This document shows positions 42,440-51,508 of a DNA stretch of 64,000 nt, piece by piece. Numbering within the stretch: the first letter of the stretch is position 1; every line of letters starts with the position of its first letter. The notes beneath the pieces are model-generated. The model was not told where the DNA came from. It searched no databases and worked only from the letters and a program-made list of their open reading frames with translations. This DNA is from CAZLIC01 sp964559535. GTDB lineage: Bacteria; Pseudomonadota; Alphaproteobacteria; Rhodobacterales; Rhodobacteraceae. The stretch is from NCBI GenBank assembly GCA_964559535.1, contig CAZLIC010000001.1:62001-126000 (forward strand), in the 5' to 3' direction. The translations under genes and the position numbers were made by a program.

Positions 42440-44704
42440 TCAGTTGTTCTTGCCGAACACCGCCATCACGTCGTCCAACACCTGCTCGGCGGCTTCCTGC
42501 CGCTTCTTCTTGCGCTCGGCGCGGCGCTCATCGCGGGTGGGCGCGGCGGCGCCGCTTCCCTGCGCGGTCACGTCCACGGGTTGCGGCGGTGTCACGTCAA
42601 TCGGCTGGGGCGCTCCCGGCGTCGTGCCGGGCGCGGGGTCCACCACCTGCCGGGCGGCCGGAAAGTCCATCTCCAGCGGCACCACCGGCACCCCCTCGTG
42701 CACCCGCACCATCACCTCACGCCAGATTTCCGCGGGCAGACCCCCGCCCGTCACCCCGGCCAGCGGCGAGTTGTCGTCGTATCCCATCCAGACGCCGGTC
42801 ACATAGTCTGCCGTGAAGCCAATGAACCAGGCGTCACGCGCGGCCTGCGTGGTGCCCGTCTTGCCCGCGGCCTGCCGCCCGTCGGGCAATTGCGCCCGCG
42901 TGCCGGTCCCCGACAGGATCACCTCGTGCATCATGTAGGTCAGCAGTCGCGCCGCCTTCTCGGAAATCACCCGTTCGCCGATGCCGCTTTCCTGGTGGAA
43001 CACGGGCTCGCTGTCGTCGATCAGACGCAGGTCGATCAGGCCATAGGGCGTCACGGCCGACCCGCCGTTCAGGATGCCCGAATAGGCCCCCGTCATCTCC
43101 AGCAACGTCGATTCCGAAACCCCCAGCGCCAGCGCGGGCCCGGCCGCCAGGTCGGACTTCAGGCCGAAGTCGCCCGCCACCTTGCGCACCACGTCGCGCC
43201 CCACCGCCTCGGACATGCGGACGGCGGGAATGTTCAGCGAATGCTTGAGCGCCGTGGTCAGGGTGACGACGCCCTTGAATTCCTCGGTATAGTTGCGCGG
43301 CGACCAGTTGCCCGACCCGGGGATGTAGATGGTCAGCGGGCTGTCATCCACGAAATCCGCCGGGCTGTAACCCAGGTCCAGCGCCGCGGCATAGATGAAC
43401 GGCTTGAATGATGACCCGGTCTGCCGCCTGGCCTGTACCGCGCGGTTGAACTCGCCCGCGGTCTTCGTCGCCCGGCCGCCCACCATGGCCCGCACGGCCC
43501 CGTCGGCCGACATCACCACGATCGCCGCCTGCGCCTTCGATCCGTCCTTCACCTTGGTCTCGAAGATGTAGGCCAGCGCCTCTTCTGCCGCGCGCTGCAG
43601 CTTGGGGTCAAAGGTGGTGCGCATCATCACGTCTTCGGTGGTGTCGCGCGTCAGGAAAGCCGGCCCCGTTTCCATCACCCAGTCGGCAAAGGCCTCGCCG
43701 TTGCGGGCGGCGGCGGCCTTGGACAGAGCGGCCGGCTGGTCGCGCGCGGCATCGGCCTCGGCGGCGGTCAGGTAGCCCTGATCCTCCATCAGCCCCAGCA
43801 CCAGCGAGGCGCGGTCCTGCGACCGGGCCAGGTTGTTGGTGGGCGAATAGTACGACGGCGCGGGCAAAAGCCCCGCCAGCATCGCCGCCTCGGCCGGGTT
43901 CAGCTCATTGGCGGAAATGCCGAAGTACCGCTGCGCCGCCGCCTCGAACCCGCGCGCGCCCGCCCCCAGATAGGCGCGGTTCAGGTAGATCGTCAGGATT
44001 TCCGCCTTGGAGTACCTGGCCTCCAGCGCAAAGGCGAAGGGCATCTCCTTCACCTTGCGCCAGATCGAGCCGCGGCGGCAGTCGGCCTCGTACTCGGCCT
44101 CGGTCTTCCAGACAGCGCCGTCATAGGGCGTGCCCAGGCACAGAAGCTTGGCCACCTGCTGCGTGATGGTCGAGCCGCCGTTGCCCTCCAGCGGCCCCCG
44201 CCCCTCGCGCAGGTTGATCATGATGGCACTGGCAATGCCGCGGGGACTGACGCCAAGGTGCCAGTAGAACCGCTTGTCTTCGGACGCCACCACGGCGTTG
44301 CGCAGGTAGGGCGACACCGAATAGCTGTCGATCTGCCCGCCATAGGTCTCGCCCCGCCAGGCGAAAGGCTGGCCGTCGCGGTCCAAGAGTGTGACCGATC
44401 CCTTCGCGCGGCCGTCCATCAGCGCCGCCGGGTCTTCGGGAAGCTGAGCATAGAAATACATCGTGGCGCCGACAACCACCGCCCCGACCACCGCCGTGAC
44501 CCGCCACACCACCCCCCAGACAGTGCGCCAGATCAGCGCCAGCACGCCCATGAAGAACCCGACAATTCCGGTGCGCCGCCGCGGCGCGCGCTTTTTCGGC
44601 GTCTTGCGCGGGGGCGCGGGCGCCGCCGACTTGGCCGACACCTTTGCCGGACCATAGCGGCGGTCCGCAACCAATGGCGCCCCGCGCTTGCCTGAACTGC
44701 CCAT
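42440..44704 (-). CDS. Bifunctional class A penicillin-binding protein
   Basis: This 754-residue peptidoglycan synthase has a basic cytoplasmic N-terminus, a membrane anchor (about 47-87), a GT51 glycosyltransferase domain (VVASEDKRFYWHLGV, GGSTITQQVAKLL, KVKEMPFAFALE), and a transpeptidase domain with the SxxK motif in GSSFKPF and KTGTT. A Pro/Lys-rich tail follows. It builds and cross-links glycan strands at the outer face of the inner membrane. The ATG at 44704 is chosen; GTG at 44740 is in frame. The residue pattern and length are closest to PBP1A/1C-type proteins of alphaproteobacteria. Confidence 0.93.
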   Translation of the reverse strand: MGSSGKRGAPLVADRRYGPAKVSAKSAAPAPPRKTPKKRAPRRRTGIVGFFMGVLALIWRTVWGVVWRVTAVVGAVVVGATMYFYAQLPEDPAALMDGRAKGSVTLLDRDGQPFAWRGETYGGQIDSYSVSPYLRNAVVASEDKRFYWHLGVSPRGIASAIMINLREGRGPLEGNGGSTITQQVAKLLCLGTPYDGAVWKTEAEYEADCRRGSIWRKVKEMPFAFALEARYSKAEILTIYLNRAYLGAGARGFEAAAQRYFGISANELNPAEAAMLAGLLPAPSYYSPTNNLARSQDRASLVLGLMEDQGYLTAAEADAARDQPAALSKAAAARNGEAFADWVMETGPAFLTRDTTEDVMMRTTFDPKLQRAAEEALAYIFETKVKDGSKAQAAIVVMSADGAVRAMVGGRATKTAGEFNRAVQARRQTGSSFKPFIYAAALDLGYSPADFVDDSPLTIYIPGSGNWSPRNYTEEFKGVVTLTTALKHSLNIPAVRMSEAVGRDVVRKVAGDFGLKSDLAAGPALALGVSESTLLEMTGAYSGILNGGSAVTPYGLIDLRLIDDSEPVFHQESGIGERVISEKAARLLTYMMHEVILSGTGTRAQLPDGRQAAGKTGTTQAARDAWFIGFTADYVTGVWMGYDDNSPLAGVTGGGLPAEIWREVMVRVHEGVPVVPLEMDFPAARQVVDPAPGTTPGAPQPIDVTPPQPVDVTAQGSGAAAPTRDERRAERKKKRQEAAEQVLDDVMAVFGKNN

Positions 44705-44981
44705 GCCTGCCCGTCCGTGTTTGCCACGCGTGTTTGCCACGCTGTTGTGGTGGCGATCCTAGCCCGAGACACGGGGAAAGCCAAAGGAGAAGCGACCCGG
44801 TTGGGATCAGCGTTCCGCTGAAAAATTGTGCGAGATGCTGAAATAGTGCAAATTCCGGGCAGAAACGGCGCGGCGGCCTTGGCAGCGATCCGACGCTTTC
44901 TTGAGAACCGCAGCCTGCGGGTCCCTTCATGCGGCATGCCCCCAACGGCGGGGCGTCTGCCTTAACGGGAAGGGGACCCAC
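44705..44981. promoter_or_regulatory. Divergent region between PBP gene and glnK
   Basis: A locally AT-rich stretch at about 44815-44860 stands out. It contains TTGTGC, 17 bases, then CAAATT, a weak sigma-70-like arrangement. I looked for a sigma-54 -24/-12 element and an NtrC site ahead of glnK and did not find a convincing one. Confidence 0.35.
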
Positions 44982-45320
44982 GTGAAACTCATCATCGCTG
45001 CAATCAAGCCGTTCAAGCTCGAGGAGGTACGCGAGGCGCTGACCACCATCGGCGTGCGCGGCATGATGGTCACCGAGATCAAGGGCTTTGGCAGCCAGTC
45101 CGGCCACACGGAAATCTACCGCGGCGCCGAATACGCGGTGAACTTTGTGCCGAAGGTCCGGCTGGAAATCGTGGTCAGCGACAGCCTGGCCGAGCCGGTG
45201 GTCGAAACCATCGCAAAGACGGCGAAGACCGACAAGATCGGCGACGGAAAGATCTTCGTGCTGGACGTCGAACATGCCGTGCGGGTGCGCACCGGCGAGA
45301 TCAACGACGACGCACTCTGA
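44982..45320 (+). CDS. glnK: Nitrogen regulatory PII protein
   Basis: This 112-residue PII trimer subunit senses 2-oxoglutarate, ATP and ADP and gates the ammonium channel. Tyr51 in YRGAEY at the T-loop tip is the uridylylation site. The ends KLIIAAIKPFKLEEV and IGDGKIFVLDVEHAVRVRTGE are canonical. It starts with GTG (44982) after AAGGGG. Linkage to amtB, 29 bases downstream, identifies it as the GlnK-type paralogue rather than GlnB. Confidence 0.96.
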   Translation: MKLIIAAIKPFKLEEVREALTTIGVRGMMVTEIKGFGSQSGHTEIYRGAEYAVNFVPKVRLEIVVSDSLAEPVVETIAKTAKTDKIGDGKIFVLDVEHAVRVRTGEINDDAL

Positions 45321-45349
45321 CGGGACAAGGGCAAGGGGAAAGCCACGAC

Positions 45350-46717
45350 ATGAACACATTGATGCAACGCCTTGGCATCGCGACGCTTGGTGCGTCGCTG
45401 TTCGCCAGCCTGCCCGCCTGGGCGCAAGAAGCGACGGCCGAGGCAGCCGAAGCCACGGCCGAAGCTGCGGCCGAAGTCGTTCCGGTGATGGACAAGGGTG
45501 ACGTGAGCTGGATGATGGTCTCGACCGTCCTTGTCCTGTTCATGACGATCCCCGGACTTGCGCTGTTCTATGGCGGCCTCGTGCGGTCGAAGAACATGCT
45601 GTCGGTCCTGATGCAGACCACCATGATCGCCTGCGTGATGATGCTTGTCTGGGTGATCTATGGCTACTCGTTCTCGTTCGGCGGTTCGACCAGCCCGTGG
45701 TGGGGCGGCACAGGCAAGCTTTTCCTGTCGGGCGTCACGGCAGACAGCATGGCGGCCACCTTCAGTGCGGGCTATGTCATTCCCGAATATCTGTTCATCG
45801 TGTTCCAGATGACCTTCGCCGCCATTACCCCCGCCCTGATCATCGGCGCATTTGCCGAACGGGTGAAGTTTTCCGGAGTCCTGGTGTTCTCGGTCCTGTG
45901 GGGCACCTTCTCGTACTTTCCGATCGCGCACATGGTGTGGGACTCGAACGGCTATCTGTTCGCCAAGGGCGCCATCGACTTTGCCGGCGGCACGGTGGTG
46001 CACATCAATGCAGGCATCGCGGCCCTGGTGGGTTGCATCATGCTGGGCAAGCGCGTCGGCTATGGGAAAGACAACATGGCGCCCCATTCGATGGTGCTGA
46101 CCATGGTCGGAGCCTCGATGCTGTGGGTCGGCTGGTTTGGCTTCAACGTCGGCTCGAACCTGGAAGCCAACGGCGGCGCGACGCTGGCCATGATCAACAC
46201 CTTCATTGCAACGGCGGCCGCCACGGTTGTGTGGTCGGCGCTGGAAGGCGTCCTGCGCGGCAAGGCCTCGATGCTTGGCGCGGCGTCGGGCATGGTTGCG
46301 GGACTTGTCGCGGTGACCCCGGCCTGCGGAACCATCGGCCCGATGGGTGCCATTGCGCTGGGCGCCATTGCGGCGGCGCTGTGCTACTTCTTCGTGACGG
46401 TGGTGAAACACAAGATGCAGTATGACGACAGCCTGGATGTCTTCGGCATCCACGGCATCGGCGGCATCGTCGGCGCGATCCTGACCGGCGTGTTCTCGGC
46501 GGCTGCCTTTGGCGGGGTCAAGGGCGACGACTATGCGATGATGTCGCAACTGTGGATCCAGATCGAAGGCGTGCTGATCACCATTGTCTGGTCGGGTGTG
46601 GTGTCCGCGGTGCTGTTCAAGGCAATCGACATGACAATCGGCCTGCGGGTGGACAACGACACCGAGCGCCAGGGGCTGGACCTGACGGCGCACGGCGAAC
46701 AGGCCTATCACAGCTGA
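45350..46717 (+). CDS. amtB: Ammonium transporter
   Basis: This 455-residue inner-membrane channel of the Amt family has a cleaved signal peptide (ending LPAWAQ) and an unusual Ala/Glu-rich segment (EATAEAAEATAEAAAE) before the first span. The pattern PGLALFYGGLVRSKN, TFAAITPALIIGAFAERV, GGTVVHINAGIAALVG with the first pore His, and FGIHGIGGIVGAILTG with the second are intact. It forms an operon with glnK and should be blocked by GlnK when nitrogen is plentiful. A strong terminator follows. Confidence 0.96.
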   Translation: MNTLMQRLGIATLGASLFASLPAWAQEATAEAAEATAEAAAEVVPVMDKGDVSWMMVSTVLVLFMTIPGLALFYGGLVRSKNMLSVLMQTTMIACVMMLVWVIYGYSFSFGGSTSPWWGGTGKLFLSGVTADSMAATFSAGYVIPEYLFIVFQMTFAAITPALIIGAFAERVKFSGVLVFSVLWGTFSYFPIAHMVWDSNGYLFAKGAIDFAGGTVVHINAGIAALVGCIMLGKRVGYGKDNMAPHSMVLTMVGASMLWVGWFGFNVGSNLEANGGATLAMINTFIATAAATVVWSALEGVLRGKASMLGAASGMVAGLVAVTPACGTIGPMGAIALGAIAAALCYFFVTVVKHKMQYDDSLDVFGIHGIGGIVGAILTGVFSAAAFGGVKGDDYAMMSQLWIQIEGVLITIVWSGVVSAVLFKAIDMTIGLRVDNDTERQGLDLTAHGEQAYHS

Positions 46718-46769
46718 CGCGCAACCGATTTGGTGCAGGGCAGGTCTTTCCAGCCCGGCGCCGCAGCAG

Positions 46770-46810
46770 ACGGCCCGCGGGATCCTCCCCCCGCGGGCCG
46801 TTTCCGTTTG
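46770..46810 (+). terminator. Intrinsic terminator after amtB
   Basis: ACGGCCCGCGGG (46770-46781) and CCCGCGGGCCGT (46790-46801) form a perfect 12-bp stem with an 8-base loop, followed by TTCCGTTT. Confidence 0.92.
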
Positions 46811-46853
46811 GGAAAGTGAACAAAGAAAGGGGGCAGTCTGGTCAACCGCCCGG

Positions 46854-47471
46854 TCACTTGGGCGCGGGCAGCCGTTCGGCCAGATCGGGCGGGATGCGTA
46901 CGGCGACCGAGCCGAGGCCGGAGTTGAACGCGGCCACCATCACCGCCGCCACCCGCCAGTTCCCCTCGGGCCCGCGCGACAGCAGCGGCGCGCCAGAGTG
47001 GCCCGAGACGGCGTCGCACAACAGCTGAACCACCGGCCCGTCCTCGTGCACGCGCAGGCACAGCGTATCCGTCTCCGGCCGTTCGGGGGCTGCCCGGCGA
47101 TAGCCGATGCGGGAGAGCCAGGGGTCGGTTTCGGGGCCGATGGGCAGGGGGACGACCGGCAAGGGGGATTGCAGCCGGACCAGCGCCACATCAGCCGCGA
47201 TCCCGCTGCCCCCGGCCAGGGTGATGGCCGCGCCCTGACCGGCAGCCACGGCAGTGCCATCGCGGTAACCGGCGGCGAAGTGGACCAGCGCGGGGTTGTC
47301 AACGCTGCCCCGCACGCAATGCGCCGCGGTCAGCACGATGTCGGGGGCAACCAGCGTGCCAGAGCAGACCGCCGCCCCCGGAACCAGCGTGGCGCTGTAG
47401 GTGATGCGGCCCACGGCCGGAATGTCCTGCGCCGTGGCCGCGGTGGCCAGAAGAAGAAGCGCCAGCCTCAC
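46854..47471 (-). CDS. Trypsin-fold secreted serine protease
   Basis: This 205-residue exported protease (signal peptide 1-14, ending ATAAT) has the catalytic triad His51 in TAAHC, Asp94 in ADVALVRL and Ser159. The serine lies in SGHSGAP instead of the usual GDSGGP; the oxyanion glycines are present. Four cysteines could make two disulfides. It starts with GTG at 47471, overlapping the aminotransferase stop (GTGA). Substrate and any link to that aminotransferase are unknown. Confidence 0.85.
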   Translation of the reverse strand: MRLALLLLATAATAQDIPAVGRITYSATLVPGAAVCSGTLVAPDIVLTAAHCVRGSVDNPALVHFAAGYRDGTAVAAGQGAAITLAGGSGIAADVALVRLQSPLPVVPLPIGPETDPWLSRIGYRRAAPERPETDTLCLRVHEDGPVVQLLCDAVSGHSGAPLLSRGPEGNWRVAAVMVAAFNSGLGSVAVRIPPDLAERLPAPK

Positions 47472-48643
47472 AGCACCTGCGCCACCGCCTGCGCCAGCAG
47501 TGGAACCGCGGCCGCGTTCAGCCCGGCAATGTTGATGCGGCTGTCGCTGACCATGTAGATGCCGTGTTCGGCACGCAGCCGGTCCACCTGTGCCTCGGTC
47601 AGGCCGAGGCGGCTGAACATGCCGCGATGCTGCGCGACGAAGTCGAAGCGGGCCGCGTTCGTGGCGCGGCGCAACTCGGCGGCCAGCGCCATGCGCAGGT
47701 CCAGCATCGACAACCGCACCTCTTCCAGTTCCGCCATCCAGTCGGCGCGCAGGGCGGGGTCGTCCAGGATCATCTGCACCACCCGCGCGCCATGATCGGG
47801 CGGAAAGCTGTAGTTCTGCCGGTTCAGCCAGTTCAGGTTGCCCTGAACGGTGGCCTTCCGGTCGGGGGTGGTCAGCGCGATCAGGAGTCCGGTGCGTTCG
47901 CGGTAGATGCCGAAGTTTTTCGAGCAAGAAGCGGCGATCAGCACCTCGGGGCAGGTGGCGGCGACGATGCGGGTGCCTTCGGCATCGGCATCCAGCCCGT
48001 CGCCGAAGCCCTGGTAGGCCAGATCGACCAGCGGGATCAGGCCACGGTCGGCAAGCAATTCCGCCAGCGTTTTCCACTGGTTGACGGTCAGGTTTGCACC
48101 GGTGGGGTTGTGGCAGCAGCCGTGCAGCAAGACCGTGTCGCCGGGTGTTGCGGCCGAGAGGTCGGCCAGCGTGCGGTCGAAGGCGACAGTGCCCGTCTCG
48201 GCGTTCAGCCAGGCGTATTCGGCGGTGGGAATGCCCAGATAACGGGCGATCGAGGGGTGGTTGGGCCAGGTGGGGTTCGACATCCACAGCCAGGCGCCGG
48301 GGGCGGCCATGCGCACCAGTTCGAACGCCTGACGGCAGGCACCGGTGCCGCCGGGGGTGGCGACGGCCGCCGTGCGGTCGCCCCAGCCATCGCCCAGGAT
48401 CAACCGCACCATCGCGTCGGCAAACGCAGGGTCGCCCGCAAGTCCCGTATAAACCTTGGTTTTCTGGGTTTCCCACAGTTGCCTTTCGGCGGCCTTGACC
48501 GCCCGCATGACCGGCGTCAGGCCCGTGGCGTCCTTGTAGACGCCGACGCCAAGGTCGATTTTCACCGGCCGTGGATCGTCGCGGTACATCTGCATCAGCG
48601 CAAGGATCTTGTCTTGCGGCTGCGGTTTCAGGTGGTCGAGCAT
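47468..48643 (-). CDS. Aromatic/aspartate aminotransferase (class I)
   Basis: This 391-residue PLP enzyme of the AspC/TyrB family transfers amino groups between aspartate or aromatic amino acids and 2-oxoglutarate. The PLP lysine is in ASCSKNFGIYRERTG. KIDLGVGVYKDATG, GGTGACRQAFEL, HGCCHNPTGANL and the substrate-binding Arg in MVSDSRINIAGLN are typical. The ATG at 48643 begins the conserved MLDHLKPQPQDKIL. AspC and TyrB cannot be separated by eye. Upstream lie three 11-bp direct repeats (48771-48803) in the region expected to hold its promoter. Confidence 0.92.
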   Translation of the reverse strand: MLDHLKPQPQDKILALMQMYRDDPRPVKIDLGVGVYKDATGLTPVMRAVKAAERQLWETQKTKVYTGLAGDPAFADAMVRLILGDGWGDRTAAVATPGGTGACRQAFELVRMAAPGAWLWMSNPTWPNHPSIARYLGIPTAEYAWLNAETGTVAFDRTLADLSAATPGDTVLLHGCCHNPTGANLTVNQWKTLAELLADRGLIPLVDLAYQGFGDGLDADAEGTRIVAATCPEVLIAASCSKNFGIYRERTGLLIALTTPDRKATVQGNLNWLNRQNYSFPPDHGARVVQMILDDPALRADWMAELEEVRLSMLDLRMALAAELRRATNAARFDFVAQHRGMFSRLGLTEAQVDRLRAEHGIYMVSDSRINIAGLNAAAVPLLAQAVAQVL

Positions 48644-48770
48644 GCGGGCCCCCGTTGCGATGGAGGGAGAGTTCCGCGGGACGGGGGCAGATGCAAGGGC
48701 GGGCGCAACGGGGCGGCGCAACCCCTTGCGGGCGCTGCATTTACCGGGTCGACGTCAGCGGAGTGGCATG

Positions 48771-48803
48771 TACTCTTTGCGTACTCAGCACATACTCTTT
48801 GCG
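48771..48803. repeat. Three 11-bp phased direct repeats upstream of the aminotransferase gene
   Basis: TACTCTTTGCG (48771-48781), TACTCAGCACA (48782-48792) and TACTCTTTGCG (48793-48803) form an exact 11-base period. The outer two are identical. One helical turn spacing suggests cooperative protein binding on one face of the DNA, 128-160 bases upstream of the leftward start. Confidence 0.65.
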
Positions 48804-48862
48804 CCATCTCCTGCGCGCGCCGCGGGCGCGTTAACCGCAACGGGCGAATCGGGGGAGAGGGT

Positions 48863-48881
48863 GGTGGGCAGATTGCCCACC
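48863..48881. repeat. GGTGGGCA/TGCCCACC hairpin repeat, copy 2
   Basis: GGTGGGCA-GAT-TGCCCACC is a perfect 8-bp inverted repeat directly next to the RTX gene stop (48882). It probably serves as the 3' hairpin of that leftward gene. Confidence 0.72.
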
Positions 48882-50468
48882 CTACAGGGCGAAGTCGGCG
48901 GCGGTCAGCGTCACGAGGCCGGTGAGGATGATGCGCAGGTCCACCGCGGCGCCGACACTGTCGCGGGCCTCGACGATGGTCAGGTTGTTCGCGATGTCCT
49001 GCAGGACGCGGACGGACGGCACGCCTTCGGGCAGGAAGCCTGCGCTGCTGAACAGGAAGGTGCCGTTGCCCGACCCCAGCCCGTTCGCGTCGATCAGCGA
49101 CAGGTCGATCAGGTCACCCTGCGCGGTGCGGAAATCGGCAATCGTGTCGGGCCCGGCCTCGGGCGAGTCGCTGAACCTTTCGAACCGGAACAGGTCGGCG
49201 CCGTTGCCGCCGACCAGCGTGTCGGCACCCGACTGGCCGGTCAGCGTGTCGGCCCCGCCGCTGCCGACAAGGCTGTCGTCGCCGGAACCGCCGCTGAGGG
49301 CATTTGCATCGCCCGACCCCAGCAGGGTGTCCGCGCCACTGCCGCCGCGCACGTTTTCAACCGCTGTAACCGTGTCGTTGTCGGTGGCGTCGCCGGTCAT
49401 GGACCCGGCGCCGAGGTTGACAAGGAAGGCATCGGTGGCGGTGGAAAGGTCCAGCGTGTCGATGCCGCCGCCGCCGTTCAGCACGTCGTCGCCCGCGTCG
49501 AAGACCAGCGTGTCGTTCCCGCCGCCGCCGCGCAGCGTGTCGTCGCCGTTGCCGCCCGACAGCTCGTCGCTGCCGCGCTGGCCCGAGATGCGGTTGTCGC
49601 CCGAGTTGCCCGCGATGACGTTGGCCTGAACGTTGCCGTTGGCGCGGATGTCGGCGGTGCCGGTGAGGATCAGCCGCTCGATGCCCGCGGCGATGTCGTA
49701 GGACACGCTGGAATAGATGCTGTCGTTGCCGCCGCTGTCCTGAATGGTGATGGCGCTGTCGATGCGGTAGGTATCGTCGCCAAGGCCGCCACTGACGGCG
49801 CCGTTAATCCGGCCACCCGCGTTGACGAATTCGTCGTTGCCGTTGCCCAGCGTGATGGTGCCGTCGATCAGGCCGGAGTTCACCAGCAGGGCCCTGCCGA
49901 TGGTGCTTGAAAACATGAGGACATCGCCGATGATGCTGCCCGCGTTGCGCAGTTCCGGAAGGTTCGAGGTCAGGTCGACGGCGAAAGTATCGCCAAAAAC
50001 GTCTTCTACGCCCAGAGTGGTGATCGTGCCGGTGTTGACGACGGTGATGGGTCCGGGAAGGTTGGCATCGATGCCGGAATTCGTCCCGACCACCGTGCCG
50101 GTGTTCACCAGATTGACGCCACCGCCAATGTCGGAAACCGTGATGCCATCGGTGGATCCGGACAGAACTCCATCATTCCGGATATTGAGGTCGTCTGCCT
50201 CGAAACCGCCGATATTGATTGCCGAACCTTCCATCGAGGTGACCTGACCGGTCGCGCCGATGGTGATTTCGGCTCCATCCGCATCGCCAAGAATCGCGGA
50301 ACTTCTGAAACTCGTCACACTGCCCAGCACGACCAGCTCGAAAGCGAGACTGACACTAACGGCAGAAAATTCGGTGACCAGCGCCCCGTTCTGGCCGATG
50401 AACCCGTACTGTTCGGACAGGAGAGTCTGTCTGGTCGTCGAACTGCCGAAGATGTTGAAGCTGGGCAT
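48882..50468 (-). CDS. RTX (hemolysin-type calcium-binding repeat) protein
   Basis: This 528-residue acidic, cysteine-poor protein lacks a Sec signal, as expected for type I secretion. The N-terminal half (about 75-225) is a beta-solenoid of NTG-x-hydrophobic repeats (VNTGTVVGTNSGI, VNTGTITTLG). The second half has GGxGxDxLx nonapeptides in two blocks (about 285-345 and 380-430: SGGNGDDTLRGGGGNDTL; SGGSGDDSLVGSGGADTL). A serralysin-like C-terminal domain ends in LTAADFAL, the likely export signal. It is probably calcium-folded outside the cell. The PrtD/HlyD pair at 37598-40656 is the only visible exporter. No enzymatic domain is seen. Confidence 0.9.
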   Translation of the reverse strand: MPSFNIFGSSTTRQTLLSEQYGFIGQNGALVTEFSAVSVSLAFELVVLGSVTSFRSSAILGDADGAEITIGATGQVTSMEGSAINIGGFEADDLNIRNDGVLSGSTDGITVSDIGGGVNLVNTGTVVGTNSGIDANLPGPITVVNTGTITTLGVEDVFGDTFAVDLTSNLPELRNAGSIIGDVLMFSSTIGRALLVNSGLIDGTITLGNGNDEFVNAGGRINGAVSGGLGDDTYRIDSAITIQDSGGNDSIYSSVSYDIAAGIERLILTGTADIRANGNVQANVIAGNSGDNRISGQRGSDELSGGNGDDTLRGGGGNDTLVFDAGDDVLNGGGGIDTLDLSTATDAFLVNLGAGSMTGDATDNDTVTAVENVRGGSGADTLLGSGDANALSGGSGDDSLVGSGGADTLTGQSGADTLVGGNGADLFRFERFSDSPEAGPDTIADFRTAQGDLIDLSLIDANGLGSGNGTFLFSSAGFLPEGVPSVRVLQDIANNLTIVEARDSVGAAVDLRIILTGLVTLTAADFAL

Positions 50469-50534
50469 GGCAATTCTCCTGCGAGCAATCGGTTTCCGAC
50501 GCTAGCAGGGGCAGGACGATTCGGCGAAACGGAT

Positions 50535-51389
50535 TCAGGGGCCGGTCGCGACTTTCAAATCGTCATACATGCCCCATTCCGACCATGACCCGTCGTAGAG
50601 CGCCCAGTTGCGGTGGCCCATGCGTTCCAGTGCCAGCGCCAGGATCGAGGCCGTTACCCCCGACCCGCAGGTGGTGATGGCGGGCTTCGACAGGTCGACC
50701 CCGGCGTCGGTGAAGGCCGCGCGCAGGGCGTCGCCCTGTTTCAGCGTGCCGTCGGGATTGAGGACGGTAGTGTAGGGCACGTTCTTCGACCCCGGGATGT
50801 GGCCCGCGCGCAGACCGGGGCGGGGCTCGGGCACCTCGCCGCGGAAGCGGGGCGCGCCGCGGGCGTCGATGATTTCGGCGGTGCCGAGTTTAGCAGACTG
50901 GGCGACCTGCGTGACGTCCTTGACCAGCTGGTTCTGGCGGCTGACGGTGATGTGGCGGTCACGCACCACCGGCGGCATGTCCTCGGTCTCGCGCCCCTCG
51001 GCCTGCCATTTGCGGAAGCCGCCGTCCAGCACGGCGATGTCGGTCTTGCCCATCAGGCGGAAGGTCCACCAGACGCGGGCGGCGCTGAAGATGCCCATGC
51101 TGTCATAGACCACGACCTGATGCCCGTCGCCCACGCCCATCGCGCGCATCCGGCTGATGAACTTCTCGGGCGGGGGGGCCATGTGCGGCAGGGCCGAGCG
51201 GAGGTCGGCGATTTCGTCGATGTCGAAGAAGCGGGCGCCGGGGATGTGGGCCGCGGCGTATTCGGCCTTGGCGTCGCGCGTGCTGCCCGGCAGGAACCAC
51301 GAGGCATCCAGCACGCGCAGGTCGGGGTCGCGCAGATGCGCGCCAAGCCAGGCGGTGGAGACAAGCGTGCGGGGATCGTCGGTGGACAT
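50535..51389 (-). CDS. sseA: 3-mercaptopyruvate/thiosulfate sulfurtransferase (tandem rhodanese)
   Basis: This 284-residue protein has two rhodanese domains. The first is non-catalytic (VLDASWFLPGSTRDAKAEY) and the second carries the active cysteine in TTCGSGVTASIL. The CGSGVTA loop favours mercaptopyruvate over thiosulfate. GHIPGSKNVPY and the terminal YDGSWSEWG are typical. It transfers sulfur to cyanide or thiols. It is divergent from clpB. Confidence 0.92.
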   Translation of the reverse strand: MSTDDPRTLVSTAWLGAHLRDPDLRVLDASWFLPGSTRDAKAEYAAAHIPGARFFDIDEIADLRSALPHMAPPPEKFISRMRAMGVGDGHQVVVYDSMGIFSAARVWWTFRLMGKTDIAVLDGGFRKWQAEGRETEDMPPVVRDRHITVSRQNQLVKDVTQVAQSAKLGTAEIIDARGAPRFRGEVPEPRPGLRAGHIPGSKNVPYTTVLNPDGTLKQGDALRAAFTDAGVDLSKPAITTCGSGVTASILALALERMGHRNWALYDGSWSEWGMYDDLKVATGP

Positions 51390-51508
51390 GGGCGGCTCCG
51401 GGGCGCGGTTCTGTCCGACTTAGTGGGCGTGGGGCGGGCTGGCAAGAAAATTGCCCTGCGTGGTTTGCGGCTGGGGGCGGAATCTTTTATGCCGCGTGAC
51501 GTGGCATT

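Noticed and set aside
44880..44981. Sigma-54/NtrC control elements upstream of glnK
   Set aside because: TTGGCAG near 44878 looks like half of a -24 element but no GC follows at the required spacing, and no NtrC palindrome was found.
48771..48803. CRISPR-like or plasmid-iteron interpretation of the 11-bp repeats
   Set aside because: Units are only 11 bases with no spacers, and no replication or cas genes are nearby. A regulator site is more likely.
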